NCBI GenBank assembly: GCA_963741495.1
Contig: CAVUID010000011.1
Location: 372,001-436,000, forward strand
Direction of reading: 5' to 3'
Source: Sulfurimicrobium sp963741495
GTDB taxonomy: Bacteria; Pseudomonadota; Gammaproteobacteria; Burkholderiales; Sulfuricellaceae
Length of the DNA stretch: 64,000 nucleotides
The position numbers were made by a program, and so were the translations under genes. Positions within the stretch are counted from its first letter, which is position 1. Every line of letters begins with the position of its first letter. A model generated the notes under the pieces. That model searched no databases, had not been told where the DNA came from, and worked only from the letters and a program-made list of their open reading frames with translations. Shown here piece by piece: positions 14,006 through 23,494 of this stretch.

Positions 14006-15007
14006 TTAGATCAGCACGATAGTGAGATAAGTCGCGTACAGCGCGCCATTGAAGGCCAGGTGCCAGACCCGCAATTGCCCGCGTGAGGACATCCAGCGCA
14101 GCCAGCTGGCTGCCACCAGGGTGATGATGATGCCGGCCAGCACTTCGCGCTGTGGCGTCCAGGGGGTGAGCATGATGCCGATGGCAGGCAGCAGCGTGCC
14201 CTGGAACACCATCGCGCCGGTGATGTTGCCGAAGGCCAGGGTGTCTTTATGGCGGCGAATCCACAGGATACTGTTGACCTTCTCCGGCAGCTCGGTGGCA
14301 ATCGGGATGATCAGCAGCGACAGCAGCAGGGGCGAAATGCCCATGATTTGTGAAGCGCCATCCACGCCATGAATGAAGCCCTTGGCGCCCGCCACCAGCA
14401 GCCCCAGCCCCAGCACGAGCTGAATCAGAATGACAGCCATGTGTTCCGGCAGGCCGAGCTTGCACAGCATCATCTTGCCTTCCGCTTCGGTGGCGTGGCC
14501 ATCCTTGACCAGATTGGCCGAGGCGCGCAGCGTGAGCATGATATAGAAAAAATAGATCATCACCATGGCAAAGGCCAGCAGGGTGCGGAACAGCGGGGTT
14601 TCATGGGGAATGAAGAGGGCGACAGCGGAAAGCGAGAAAGCCGCAAGGAAGAAATTCAGGTCGCGCGTCAGTCCGGTGTGCTCCGGCGTGAGATGCCCCT
14701 GCCAGCCGCGTTTTTTCAGCACCGCCATGGCCATCAGGAATATGGAAAGGGTGGAGAGCATCAGCGGGGCGCCCAGAATCGCGCCGACGCCGATTTCTTC
14801 ATTGACGTGAGTGTTGGCAGTGCCGGCAAAAATCGCCAGCAAGGGCACCAGGGTTTCCGGCAGGGCGGTGCCCACCGCGGCAAACAGCGAGCCGGTGACG
14901 CCTTCTGAAATTTTCAGCTTCTCGCCCAGGTGCTCGAGCGCATTGGTGAACACCTCCGCCGCAACCAGGATGATGATGAGCATGAGAAAGAGTTCGGCGA
15001 ATATCAT
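14006..15007 (-). CDS. CaCA-family sodium/calcium exchanger-like membrane protein
   Basis: A 333-residue inner-membrane protein with about 10-11 hydrophobic helices. Two alpha-repeat-like segments face each other: GVTGSLFAAVGTALPETLVP near residue 40, and PIATELPEKVNS with GNITGAMVFQGTLLP near residues 235-265. The acidic residues (ALPE, ATELPE) match the ion-binding motifs of cation/Ca2+ exchangers. It follows a P-type cation ATPase on the same strand, with about 40 bases between, so the two may form one unit for divalent-cation export. The ion specificity cannot be read from sequence. Confidence 0.82.
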   Translation of the reverse strand: MIFAELFLMLIIILVAAEVFTNALEHLGEKLKISEGVTGSLFAAVGTALPETLVPLLAIFAGTANTHVNEEIGVGAILGAPLMLSTLSIFLMAMAVLKKRGWQGHLTPEHTGLTRDLNFFLAAFSLSAVALFIPHETPLFRTLLAFAMVMIYFFYIMLTLRASANLVKDGHATEAEGKMMLCKLGLPEHMAVILIQLVLGLGLLVAGAKGFIHGVDGASQIMGISPLLLSLLIIPIATELPEKVNSILWIRRHKDTLAFGNITGAMVFQGTLLPAIGIMLTPWTPQREVLAGIIITLVAASWLRWMSSRGQLRVWHLAFNGALYATYLTIVLI

Positions 15008-15047
15008 GGCGGTGCTTCAGAGGCTGGAAAGGCGGCGATTATAGCAT

Positions 15048-17774
15048 TCAGGACTTGTTCTGCATGGCACTTGTGTGGCGCCTGCTCCAAAGGTAGAACT
15101 GCCCCAGCACCAGCGGGACCAGCGAAAAGCCGAGAATGATGGCCCAGCCTCTGGCATCCGGTGGCGTCAGCTGGAGCAGGCCAGCCAGGCCGGGCAGGTA
15201 CAGCGCCAGCGCAAACAGGGCCAGGCACAGCGCCAGCGCGCCCCAGACGTAAGGATTGCGGCTGATGTCGTTGACCAGCACACCTGATCCGGCCTTGCGC
15301 ATGTTGAAGACATTCCACAGCTGGGCAAATGCCAGGGTGAAGAAGGAGAGGGTGACGGCTTCCCGCTCCGAGTAGCCCAGCTGGAAGGACAGCGCAAAGG
15401 CGGCCAGCACGGACAGCGCGATCAGGGAGCCGTAGGCTGCCACGGCAATCCAGTGGCGCCGGGTCAGGATAGGCTCGCTGGTGGGGCGGGGCTTACGCAG
15501 CATGACGTTCGGGTCGCCTGGGCCGACACCAAGCGCCATGGCAGGAAAGACGTCTGTCACCAGGTTGAGGAACAGGATCTGTAGCGGCAACAGTGGCAGT
15601 GGTGCATTGACCAGGGTGGCGCCTGCCACGACCAGGATTGCGCTGACATTGCAGGAGAGCAGGTAGCGCACGAAATTGCGAATATTGTCGAAAATGACGC
15701 GGCCCTGCCGGACTGCAGTAACGATGCTGGAGAAGGCGTCGTCCTTGAGCACCATGTCGGCCGCTTCCCGTGCTACCTGCGTGCCGCGCTGGCCCATGGC
15801 AATGCCGATGTCGGCTTTTTTCAGCGCTGGTGCGTCATTCACCCCATCGCCGGTCATGGCGACGACCATGCCGTTGTTCTGGTGAATCTCGACCAGATCG
15901 AGTTTCTGCTTCGGGCTGACGCGGGCAAAGATCGATGCTGCCAGGATGCGCTTCCTCAATGCCGGCGTCAGGCCGCCTGCGGGCTCAAGTTCCGTGCCGG
16001 AAATGACTTCACTGTCAGGTGTTTCGCTCAGCCCGACATCGTGCGCGATGCGTTGCGCGGTGGCCGGCTGGTCCCCGGTCACCATCACCACCCTGATCCC
16101 GGCGGAGCGGCATTCTTCAATGGCCGCCCGGATTTCGGGCCGGGGCGGGTCGTTCAGCCCGACGAGCCCGAGAAAAACCAGATTTTCATAGGCTGCCGCA
16201 TCGCTGCTCTCCGCCTGCCGGGTGGCGAGCGCAAGGACGCGCAAGCCTGCCTGCGCCATCTCCTGATTGTGCGCCAGCCAGATTTGCCTTTCTCCCGCGT
16301 TGAGCGGGCGCTTCCCGTCTGCTGAAAGGAATTCGGCGCTGGCGGCCAGGACGGCTTCCGGCGCGCCCTTGACGGCAATACTGAAGCCCTCGCCAAGGCG
16401 GTGGATGGTGGCCATCATCATGGTCTGGGAATCAAATGCCTCTTCGCGCACTTCGGGTCGCTGGGCCAGCAGGGCGGTTCGTTCCAGTTTCGCTTTGCGG
16501 CCGACTGTCAGCAGGGCGGTTTCCATGGGGTCGCCGACATGCTTGCCGGCTGGATCGTTTCTGTTGCCGTCGAGTTCGGCGTTGTTGCACAGCACACAAA
16601 CTTCGAGCGCCGCCATGAGCGGCGCATCCTGTGCGGGGTCGATCTCTTCTCCATCGCGCAGGAATCCGTTTCCACTGCTCACGTCGAATTCGCCTGCCGG
16701 GAGCAGGAGGCGGGTGACAGTCATGCGATTTTCGGTCAGGGTGCCGGTCTTGTCGGTGCAGATGACCCCCGTTGCGCCCAATGTTTCGATTGCCGAAAGC
16801 CGGTTGACCAGCGCATTGCGGCGCGCCATGCGCCACATGCCGCGGGCCAGTGCGATGGTCGCGACGACAGGCAGTCCTTCCGGGACTGTCGCTACGGCGA
16901 GGGCAATGGCGGTCTGCAACATAAGCACGATGTCACGCCCGGCTGCGATGCCGGTTGCGGCCAGCGCGACCGTCAGTCCCAGCGTGACCCATATCAGGCG
17001 CCAACTCAGGTGTTCCAGCTGTTTTTCGAGCGGTGTATCGCTGCTATCGGTTTCCAGCGCCAGGGACGAAATTTTCCCCAGCTCCGATGCCAACCCGGTG
17101 GCGACCACCACGCCCTCGCCAGAGCCGGTTGTGATCGCTGTGCCCTTGAACAGCATGTTGCGCCGCTCCGCCAGTATCGTTTGTTCCGGAAGCGGGTCGG
17201 GCACCTTGCTCACCGCCAGCGACTCGCCGGTGAGCGCGGATTCGTCGGCCTGTAATTTGGATGCACTGATCAGACGCAAATCGGCGGTGATCATGTCGCC
17301 AGCCTCGATGGCCACGATATCGCCGGGCACCAGTTCAATCGCGTGGATTTCCAGGATGTGCCCTTCGCGCCGCACCCGCGTCCGGGTCTGGCCGAGCCGG
17401 TAGAGTGCTTCCATGGAACGCACCGCCTTCAGCTCGGAAGTGAAGCCGATGGCGGCGTTGATGAGGATGACGGCCACGATGGCCGTTCCATCGACCCAAT
17501 CCATGGTGAGATAGGCAATCACCGCCGCGATAGCGAGGATGGCAACCATCAGGCTGGCAAACTGGTCGCGCAGGATGTGCCAGGCATTCCGCCGCCGGGC
17601 CTGGCGCAGCTGGTTCTGGCCAAACCGTTTGCGGTTCCGGGTCACGGCGCGGACGTCCAGGCCGCGTTCGGGGCTGACGCCGAAGTCGGTCAGAATCTTT
17701 TCCCCTGCGGCGGTCCACGGGGTGCTGGTCGGGGTGGGCGTATCCGTGGTTGTGGTTTCAGTGTGAGCGTTCAT
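15048..17774 (-). CDS. P-type cation-transporting ATPase (P2A/calcium-type)
   Basis: A 908-residue ion pump with the full P-type order. It has a cation_ATPase_N segment (FGVSPERGLDVRAVTRNRKR), the A domain TGES, the phosphorylation site CTDKTGTLTEN, the N-domain KGAPEAV motif, the hinge TGDGVNDAPALKKADIGIAMG in two halves, and a six-helix C-terminal membrane part. Membrane motifs such as PEGLP support a P2-type (Ca2+ or Mn2+) pump. ATG 17774 is chosen because the family domain begins shortly after it; ATG 17804 and 17849 are also in frame. It is divergent from a thioredoxin-like gene and upstream of the CaCA exchanger. Confidence 0.9.
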   Translation of the reverse strand: MNAHTETTTTDTPTPTSTPWTAAGEKILTDFGVSPERGLDVRAVTRNRKRFGQNQLRQARRRNAWHILRDQFASLMVAILAIAAVIAYLTMDWVDGTAIVAVILINAAIGFTSELKAVRSMEALYRLGQTRTRVRREGHILEIHAIELVPGDIVAIEAGDMITADLRLISASKLQADESALTGESLAVSKVPDPLPEQTILAERRNMLFKGTAITTGSGEGVVVATGLASELGKISSLALETDSSDTPLEKQLEHLSWRLIWVTLGLTVALAATGIAAGRDIVLMLQTAIALAVATVPEGLPVVATIALARGMWRMARRNALVNRLSAIETLGATGVICTDKTGTLTENRMTVTRLLLPAGEFDVSSGNGFLRDGEEIDPAQDAPLMAALEVCVLCNNAELDGNRNDPAGKHVGDPMETALLTVGRKAKLERTALLAQRPEVREEAFDSQTMMMATIHRLGEGFSIAVKGAPEAVLAASAEFLSADGKRPLNAGERQIWLAHNQEMAQAGLRVLALATRQAESSDAAAYENLVFLGLVGLNDPPRPEIRAAIEECRSAGIRVVMVTGDQPATAQRIAHDVGLSETPDSEVISGTELEPAGGLTPALRKRILAASIFARVSPKQKLDLVEIHQNNGMVVAMTGDGVNDAPALKKADIGIAMGQRGTQVAREAADMVLKDDAFSSIVTAVRQGRVIFDNIRNFVRYLLSCNVSAILVVAGATLVNAPLPLLPLQILFLNLVTDVFPAMALGVGPGDPNVMLRKPRPTSEPILTRRHWIAVAAYGSLIALSVLAAFALSFQLGYSEREAVTLSFFTLAFAQLWNVFNMRKAGSGVLVNDISRNPYVWGALALCLALFALALYLPGLAGLLQLTPPDARGWAIILGFSLVPLVLGQFYLWSRRHTSAMQNKS

Positions 17775-17895
17775 GGCCTGTTTGCGCTTGCACAATGTTT
17801 TCATTGTGAGCGTGCTTGGCCCTGTGTGCAATTGCAATGGACCAGGCAAGGTGGTGCTTGCCGCCCGCCATTGCTATCCATTAAAGTGGCTGGCT

Positions 17896-18237
17896 ATGCT
17901 GTGTTTCAAACCTCTGTCCGAATCCGGCTTTCATCATGAACTGGCAGCGAGCAGCGGCCCGGTGCTGGTGATGTTCAGTGCACCCGGTTGCAGCACCTGC
18001 CGCAAGGTGGAGAAACTGCTGCCCCAGTCGGTGACGGGCCGGGTGAGCTGCCTCTACAAGGTGGACGTGCAGCAGAGCATGGGACTGGCGCGGGCCTACG
18101 AGGTGTTTCACCTGCCTGCGCTGTTTCTGTTTGTGGATGGACGCTACCATGCGCCGATCGAAAGTGAAGTGACCGCGGTTAAAATGCAGCAGGCACTGGA
18201 ACAGGCCCTGGCCGCTCCGCCGCAGGATGAACCTTGA
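17896..18237 (+). CDS. Thioredoxin family protein
   Basis: A 113-residue cytosolic thioredoxin-fold protein. The active-site pair is CSTC in VLVMFSAPGCSTCRKVEKLL, and the conserved cis-proline lies in VFHLPALFLFVDGRY. CSTC differs from the classical CGPC, so it is a thioredoxin-like protein, not TrxA. The start at 17896 removes an unconvincing 41-residue extension that overlaps the divergent ATPase start. ampD begins 13 bases after the stop, so the two genes are probably co-transcribed. Confidence 0.8.
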   Translation: MLCFKPLSESGFHHELAASSGPVLVMFSAPGCSTCRKVEKLLPQSVTGRVSCLYKVDVQQSMGLARAYEVFHLPALFLFVDGRYHAPIESEVTAVKMQQALEQALAAPPQDEP

Positions 18238-18250
18238 AAGGGTGTGAATA

Positions 18251-18790
18251 GTGGAAATAGATCAGTCAGGTTTTTTGAAAGGGGTGCGTTTCATCCCTTC
18301 CCCCAACTTCGATGAACGGTCGCCAGACGAGCCGATCAACCTGCTGGTGATTCACAACATCAGCCTGCCGCCGCGCGAATATGGCGGGGATGGCGTGATC
18401 GAATTTTTTACCAACCGGCTCGATCCTGCTGCACATGACTATTACCGCGCAATTTCAGACCTGAGGGTGTCCAGCCATTTTTTCATTCGCCGCGATGGCG
18501 AAATCATCCAGTTCGTGAACTGCAACCTGCGTGCCTGGCATGCGGGCATTTCGCGGTGGAAGGCGCGCGAGCGCTGCAACGATTTTTCTATCGGCATCGA
18601 GCTGGAAGGCAGCGACTTCGATCCCTATGAGGATATCCAGTACGAGAAACTGGCGGAACTGACGCTGGCACTGAAAAAGGCTTACCCGATCGAGGATATC
18701 ACTGGCCATCACAACATTGCACCGGACCGCAAGACCGATCCGGGGCCGCTGTTTGCGTGGGATCGGTATCTGGAAGCGGTTGGTAGTTAG
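18251..18790 (+). CDS. ampD: 1,6-anhydro-N-acetylmuramyl-L-alanine amidase AmpD
   Basis: AmpD is a cytoplasmic zinc amidase that removes the stem peptide from anhydromuropeptides in cell-wall recycling, and thereby controls AmpR-type beta-lactamase induction. The 179-residue product starts with GTG. Zinc ligands are seen as His in LLVIHNISLPP, His in TGHHNIAP and Asp in RKTDPGPLF; the WHAGISRW and IGIELEG segments complete the amidase_2 fold. There is no signal peptide, as expected for AmpD. It is followed by a convergent purU across a 12-bp hairpin. Confidence 0.93.
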   Translation: MEIDQSGFLKGVRFIPSPNFDERSPDEPINLLVIHNISLPPREYGGDGVIEFFTNRLDPAAHDYYRAISDLRVSSHFFIRRDGEIIQFVNCNLRAWHAGISRWKARERCNDFSIGIELEGSDFDPYEDIQYEKLAELTLALKKAYPIEDITGHHNIAPDRKTDPGPLFAWDRYLEAVGS

Positions 18791-18799
18791 CGGTCAGCA

Positions 18800-18834
18800 G
18801 TAGGGTGCAATGCCCGTTGGTTATTGCACCCTAC
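18800..18834. terminator. Hairpin between convergent ampD and purU
   Basis: A perfect 12-bp inverted repeat GTAGGGTGCAAT / ATTGCACCCTAC with an 11-base loop lies between the two stop codons. It has no clear T-run on either side, so it could be a bidirectional terminator or a REP-type repeat. Confidence 0.55.
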
Positions 18835-18840
18835 AGTCAA

Positions 18841-19695
18841 TCAGTCAAACACCACCGTCTTGTTGGCATACACCAGCACCCGGTTTTCGATGTGCCAGCG
18901 CACAGCGCGCGAGAGTACGATCTTTTCCAGGTCCGCACCTTTGCGGATCAGGTAGTCGAGCGAGTCGCGGTGCGAAACACGCGCCACGTCCTGCTCGATG
19001 ATCGGGCCGTCGTCCAGCGTTTCCGTCACATAATGGCTGGTTGCTCCGATCAGCTTCACCCCCCGCTCGAAAGCCCGGTGGTAGGGCTTGGCACCGTGAA
19101 AGGCAGGCAGGAAGGAGTGATGGATATTGATGATGCGGTTGGGATAGTGGCGAATGAAGTCATGTGACAAGACCTGCATGTAACGCGCCAGGATCACCAG
19201 TTCCACATGGTGGTGGCGCAGCAGCGCAAGTTGGGTTTTCTCGGCCTCCGCCTTGGCGTCCTTGAGCACCTCGATGTGCTGGAAGGGAATGCGGTAGGCT
19301 TCCGCCAGCCACTTGTTGTCGGCGTGATTGCTGATGATGAGCGGAATGTCGCAGTGCAGTTCGCCTGCCTGATGGCGGTAGAGCAGGTCCGCCAGGCAGT
19401 GGTCGTAGCGCGAGACGAAAATCGCCACCTTGGGGCGGTGGGTGGAAAGTGCCAGCCGCCACTGCATTTCGAACTGGGCGGCAATGGGTGCAAACAGTCG
19501 CTCGAAATCCGAAATTTCCAGATTGAACTCTTCCAGATCCCACTCCACTCGCATCAGAAATAGCTTGTTCTCGCTGTCCTGATGCTGGTCGGCGTGCAGG
19601 ATGTTGGCGTTATGGCGGTAAAGGAATTCGGCGATGGTTGCCACCAGACCTTTGCGGTCTGGGCAACTGATGAGCAGGGTCGCGGTGTTTTTCAT
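18841..19695 (-). CDS. purU: Formyltetrahydrofolate deformylase
   Basis: PurU hydrolyses 10-formyl-THF to formate and THF, balancing one-carbon pools and supplying formate to PurT. The 284-residue protein has an N-terminal ACT domain (LLISCPDRKGLVATIAEFLY) for effector binding. A formyltransferase-like catalytic domain follows, with the active-site segment NIHHSFLPAFHGAKPYHRAF and the catalytic Asp in TETLDDGPIIEQDV. The length and the domain order are normal. It stands alone between convergent ampD and an SLC13 permease. Confidence 0.95.
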   Translation of the reverse strand: MKNTATLLISCPDRKGLVATIAEFLYRHNANILHADQHQDSENKLFLMRVEWDLEEFNLEISDFERLFAPIAAQFEMQWRLALSTHRPKVAIFVSRYDHCLADLLYRHQAGELHCDIPLIISNHADNKWLAEAYRIPFQHIEVLKDAKAEAEKTQLALLRHHHVELVILARYMQVLSHDFIRHYPNRIINIHHSFLPAFHGAKPYHRAFERGVKLIGATSHYVTETLDDGPIIEQDVARVSHRDSLDYLIRKGADLEKIVLSRAVRWHIENRVLVYANKTVVFD

Positions 19696-19790
19696 GGCTG
19701 GAAAAAAATTGGATCAAGGCCCAATTATAGAGGGATTGGGTGTATACGGGGATGCCGTTCTTGGGTGAACAGGAAAAGTGGCCAGCCGAA

Positions 19791-21650
19791 TCATAGCGGC
19801 CACACCCACAGAATCATGGGTACGCTGACCGCGACCACGATGACTTCCAGTAAAAGCCCCATGCGCCAGTAATCGCCAAAGCGAAACCCGCCCGGCCCGA
19901 GGATCAGCGTGTTGTTCTGGTGGCCGATTGGAGTCAGGAAGGCGCAGGAAGCACCCACTGCGACGGCCATCAGAAAGGCGTCGGGATTAACCCCGAGCTG
20001 GCTGGCCGTGCTGATGGAAATCGGGCACATTACCGCCGCCGTGGCGGCATTGTTCATCATGTCCGAGAGGAACATGGTTACCAGCAGCAACAACACCAGG
20101 CCGACGATGGCATGCCCCTGGGCCACGTTATCCAGCAAAAAGTGCGCAATCATGTCGGCAGCGCCGGTCGTTGCCATGGCATCGGCAACCGGAAGCATCG
20201 CTGCCAGCAGCACAACCACAGGCCAGTCGACGGACGTATAGATCGAGCGTGTCGGCACGATGCCCAGTGCGACAAAGGCGAGCGCCCCGGCAGCAAACGC
20301 GACCGAAGCCGGCAGCAGCCCGAGGGCTGTGGCAAGCACGGCAGCGGCCATGAGCAGCGAGGCGGTGAGTGCCTGACCTTTTTTTGGAACGCGGATGTCG
20401 CGCGTGGCCAGCGGCAAACAGCCAAACTGGGCTGCAAAGCCGGACAGCGCCTCGGGCGCGCCTTGCATCAGCAGGACATCACCTGCCTGGATTCGCGCCG
20501 AGCGCAGGCGTTTGATTGTGCGTTGTCCCTGGCGCGATATGGCGAGCAAATTGATGCCATAGCGGGTGCGCAATTCGATGTCGGTGGCGGAGCGGTTGAC
20601 CAGTGTCGCGTTTAATGTCACCACCAGTTCCTGCGTCACGACCTCTTCTGGTGCGGTTTTGTCCTCATCATCGGAAGGCGCAGTGCTGTCAGGCGCCTCT
20701 TCATGCTCGGCCGGTTGTGCTTGATCCGCTTTTTCTGCGCTTGGCGCATCCGCAATGGAGGGTACATCCTCCTCAAGTTTGAGGCCCAGGCTTGAAAGGG
20801 CCGATGACAGGGATTCAGGCTCGACTTCGATGACCAGAATGTCGCCGCTTCGTAGCATCCGATAAGGGTTCGGTGCGGAAATGTGGACGCCGTGACGAAC
20901 CATGCCGACGACCTGGGCATCGGCCTCGTCCAGCATGTGTTCAACTTCGCTCAGGCGCTTGTTTGCCGCCTTGCTGTCTTCGACGATCCGGACCTCGCTG
21001 AGATAGGCGCCGGACTCGAAGCTTCCGCCATCGGCTTGTTTGCGCGTTGGCACCATGCGCCAGCCGATCAGGCCCACAAAGAGCACGCCGAAGAGTGTAA
21101 CGGCGGCACCCACTGGCGCAAAGTCGAACATGGCGAAATTCCCCGCGCCTGTCGTTGCCCGGTATCCCGAGACGATCAGGTTGGGTGGCGTTCCGATCAG
21201 GGTGGTCATCCCGCCCAGGATCGACCCGAAAGCCAGCGGCATGAGCACCTTGCCGGACGGCAGATTCAGTTTGGCAGCCATCTGAATGGCGATAGGCATC
21301 AGCAGTGCCAGCGCACCGACATTGTTCATGAAACCCGAGAGCAGGGCCGCCAGGCCGATGAGCGCCAGAATGCTCACTGTCGGGCCTGCCGAGGTGGGGA
21401 GAAAACGCTGTGCCAGCACATCGACCGCCCCGGAAATTTGCAGGCCGTAACCAAGCACCAGTACGCATGCCACAGTAATCACCGCCGGGTGGCCGAATCC
21501 GGCAAAGGCTGCGCCACCCGGCACCAGGCCCGCCAGGACGCACGCAAGCAAAGCGCCCATGGCAACCATGTCATGTCGCCAGCGGCCCAGCAGGAACATG
21601 GCCATGGCTGCCAGCAGCACGGCAACAATTATAATTTGATCAACTGTCAT
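19791..21650 (-). CDS. SLC13/DASS-type permease with internal TrkA-C (RCK) domains
   Basis: A 619-residue inner-membrane protein of the divalent anion:Na+ symporter class. The first membrane half shows the FMNNVGALALLMPIA and GGMTTLIGTPPNLIVSG re-entrant signatures. A soluble insert at about residues 205-425 carries two TrkA-C-like domains (SGDILVIEVEPES, AGDVLLMQGAPEAL) split by an acidic Glu/Asp/Ala linker. The second membrane half repeats the signature (FLSDMMNNAATAAVM, PIGHQNNTLILGPGG). Likely substrates are sulfate or dicarboxylates, not decided by sequence. A second relative lies at 23706-26054. Confidence 0.88.
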   Translation of the reverse strand: MTVDQIIIVAVLLAAMAMFLLGRWRHDMVAMGALLACVLAGLVPGGAAFAGFGHPAVITVACVLVLGYGLQISGAVDVLAQRFLPTSAGPTVSILALIGLAALLSGFMNNVGALALLMPIAIQMAAKLNLPSGKVLMPLAFGSILGGMTTLIGTPPNLIVSGYRATTGAGNFAMFDFAPVGAAVTLFGVLFVGLIGWRMVPTRKQADGGSFESGAYLSEVRIVEDSKAANKRLSEVEHMLDEADAQVVGMVRHGVHISAPNPYRMLRSGDILVIEVEPESLSSALSSLGLKLEEDVPSIADAPSAEKADQAQPAEHEEAPDSTAPSDDEDKTAPEEVVTQELVVTLNATLVNRSATDIELRTRYGINLLAISRQGQRTIKRLRSARIQAGDVLLMQGAPEALSGFAAQFGCLPLATRDIRVPKKGQALTASLLMAAAVLATALGLLPASVAFAAGALAFVALGIVPTRSIYTSVDWPVVVLLAAMLPVADAMATTGAADMIAHFLLDNVAQGHAIVGLVLLLLVTMFLSDMMNNAATAAVMCPISISTASQLGVNPDAFLMAVAVGASCAFLTPIGHQNNTLILGPGGFRFGDYWRMGLLLEVIVVAVSVPMILWVWPL

Positions 21651-21724
21651 GAGACCTTGCCTGAATAATGGTGGCGCCAGTTATTGTGGCGGGTAAGACC
21701 GCCACCGGAAAGGATAATCCCGCC

Positions 21725-21795
21725 AGTGCCGAGAGGCGTGTCAAACACCAGGCACTCGGCACGGTCAGTACGAAATTCGCCGGCTTACAAGCCGG
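21725..21795. repeat. Cluster of small hairpins beside a hypothetical gene
   Basis: GTGCCGAG/CTCGGCAC (21726-21733 with 21755-21762) competes with AGTGCC/GGCACT and an inner GTGT-CAA-ACAC. A second hairpin CCGGCTT-AC-AAGCCGG (21780-21795) ends one base before the stop of the minus-strand gene at 21797. It may serve as a terminator, though it lacks a T-run. Confidence 0.45.
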
Positions 21796-21796
21796 G

Positions 21797-22141
21797 TTAA
21801 TCTTTCAAAAGACTCACGCTTGTTTCGGCAGTCGTCTTGTTGATGTCAAACTGTAGTTCGCAATATTCGGTCTGCTCGCATATCGGCGTCGGGTCGTCTG
21901 CGCAACAACTGCCAGCAATGATCCCGGCGTAGAAAATTCCGGTTTTTGCACGAATGGCGTCTGATGTCTCGGTAACATTGAGAATCACCGCGCTAATATC
22001 CGCCCCGCTGACGTAACTGCTTAGTGACAAGCCATCCTGCAAGGGGAGCAGCACAGGGTCAATTGCCTGAATCTCGGCTTTCAAGACGTTTGCAAAATCA
22101 GGGGTTCCCCAGGCTGCCAATGCATTAACCAGTTTAATCAA
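21797..22141 (-). CDS. Small cysteine-containing hypothetical protein
   Basis: A 114-residue protein that I do not recognise. The N-terminal half is helical (MIKLVNALAAWGTPDFANVL). The C-terminal half holds a Cys cluster, GSCCADDPTPICEQTEYCEL, with four Cys in 16 residues, suggesting a metal site or disulfides. There is no signal peptide. It lies between the first SLC13 gene and the PilZ gene, about 50 bases downstream of the latter and on the same strand, so it could be co-transcribed with it. Base use is like its neighbours. Its function is unknown. Confidence 0.6.
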   Translation of the reverse strand: MIKLVNALAAWGTPDFANVLKAEIQAIDPVLLPLQDGLSLSSYVSGADISAVILNVTETSDAIRAKTGIFYAGIIAGSCCADDPTPICEQTEYCELQFDINKTTAETSVSLLKD

Positions 22142-22190
22142 GGGCGTTCTCGCAATTGTAGTTGATCAGGATGTTTCCCGTGAGCGGGGA

Positions 22191-22961
22191 CTACACGCTC
22201 TCCAGCAGCTTCTGGTAAATCATGTTTTGCAGGAGCAGAAAAATATCTGTTGGCACATCTATGAACTGTACGCCATAGCGCAACTTGTCCGTTGCTGAAT
22301 CCATATCCGGCTCACTGATGACAGAGCGGACGATGCAGTTGACCGTGGTGGCCAGGCTGATGTCTATATCGTTCAGTTTGACGCGAAATGACAAGCTGAG
22401 TTTGTCGCCTTTTTCCCCGACCTGTTCGGCAGCAATGAATGAAGCCCCGGCGATGCTCAAGTCGTTTATTCGTACTGGCCGGTTAGCCACCATCTCTGGT
22501 TTGTCGGTGTTCGTCACGGAGCCAATGAGGTCAAACCCGGCGCGCGCTGATTTCCTGACTACAATGCATTGCACCGATTTGGGATAGGCCAGGTGAAGAT
22601 AGGGCAGAGGAGTGTTGCAGACGCGCAAAATGCTGGATGAGAACGCGTAAGCATCTTTGCCGGAAAACGACCGCACAACGACAGGCTGGCCGTCGCGCAG
22701 GAGAATTATGCCGCCATCGACAACCGGTGTCGAAACCATGATGGTACGGCCTTTTACATAGCCTATTAGCGTCACGGGATAACGCTCATCCTTTACCTGA
22801 AGCTTTATTGCATCGCCGATTTTTGGCTTTAATTCCTCGAAGGGAAAACTCATTGCTGCGGGGGCCTCTCCGCTATTCTGCTCCGCCGGGGCGGCAGGGC
22901 TTTTCCCCTGCGAGCCGGTGGAATTCGCAACGGTGCTGCGATCTGCGCCATCCTTAATCAT
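22191..22961 (-). CDS. YcgR-like PilZ-domain c-di-GMP receptor
   Basis: A 256-residue cytosolic protein. Residues about 35-130 match the YcgR N-terminal beta-barrel (GDAIKLQVKDERYPVTLIGY). Residues about 135-250 are a PilZ domain with both c-di-GMP contacts: the RKSAR (RxxxR) motif and DLSIAGASF (D/NxSxxG). It therefore probably couples c-di-GMP to motility or envelope output. ATG 22961 is chosen with GGTCG upstream; the open frame extends to 23039 without a better site. It shares the window with a GGDEF protein (27283-28206) and an HD-GYP protein (55144-56355). Confidence 0.85.
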   Translation of the reverse strand: MIKDGADRSTVANSTGSQGKSPAAPAEQNSGEAPAAMSFPFEELKPKIGDAIKLQVKDERYPVTLIGYVKGRTIMVSTPVVDGGIILLRDGQPVVVRSFSGKDAYAFSSSILRVCNTPLPYLHLAYPKSVQCIVVRKSARAGFDLIGSVTNTDKPEMVANRPVRINDLSIAGASFIAAEQVGEKGDKLSLSFRVKLNDIDISLATTVNCIVRSVISEPDMDSATDKLRYGVQFIDVPTDIFLLLQNMIYQKLLESV

Positions 22962-23263
22962 TTTTCGACCTGCTGTGTTGTTTCGATGACAAACCCTTCT
23001 TGCAGCAACAACTTCCTGCCGGGCCCATAGACCGGCCACGTCAATGGCTTGCCTGTTGAAAGGGCGCCGGCTTTGAGCGGGAGAAAACTATCTGTTATCG
23101 ACATGGCTAATTCTGGCTTCCTGGGTCATTGACGCTCGATCTCCCTCGTCCAGCGAGGACGACGGTATCAAACCAGCGGAATTTCAGCATCAATCGTAAA
23201 TTGACGCAAGCACAAGTCAGACAATGCTTCATCCGGCAGCACGCCAACACCGGGAAGCGAACT

Positions 23264-23494
23264 TCATGGTTTTCTTCCCTCGCCCCGTATCGCCCAGACG
23301 ATGTTCCAGATGAGTGAGGTGAGTGCGCCCAGAACGGCGAAGCCGATAATGATGACCGCGACCAGCCCCATCATGTCCTGCTTGAGATACAAGCCGAGGT
23401 AGCCAATCCCGGAGCCGGCGATGCCGAGCAGCAGGGAAAGGACACCGAGCTTGGCGGAAGGGTGGGCGTTCGGGGAGAGAAATTTCAGTTTCAT
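23264..23494 (-). CDS. Small two-helix membrane protein
   Basis: A 76-residue protein with two clear transmembrane helices (KLGVLSLLLGIAGSGIGYLG and LVAVIIIGFAVLGALTSLIW) and a basic C-terminus, so both ends are probably cytoplasmic. I know no named family. The start ATG overlaps the TGA of a possible small upstream ORF (23491-23655) as ATGA, which would couple their translation. It lies downstream of the large SLC13 permease on the same strand. Confidence 0.65.
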   Translation of the reverse strand: MKLKFLSPNAHPSAKLGVLSLLLGIAGSGIGYLGLYLKQDMMGLVAVIIIGFAVLGALTSLIWNIVWAIRGEGRKP

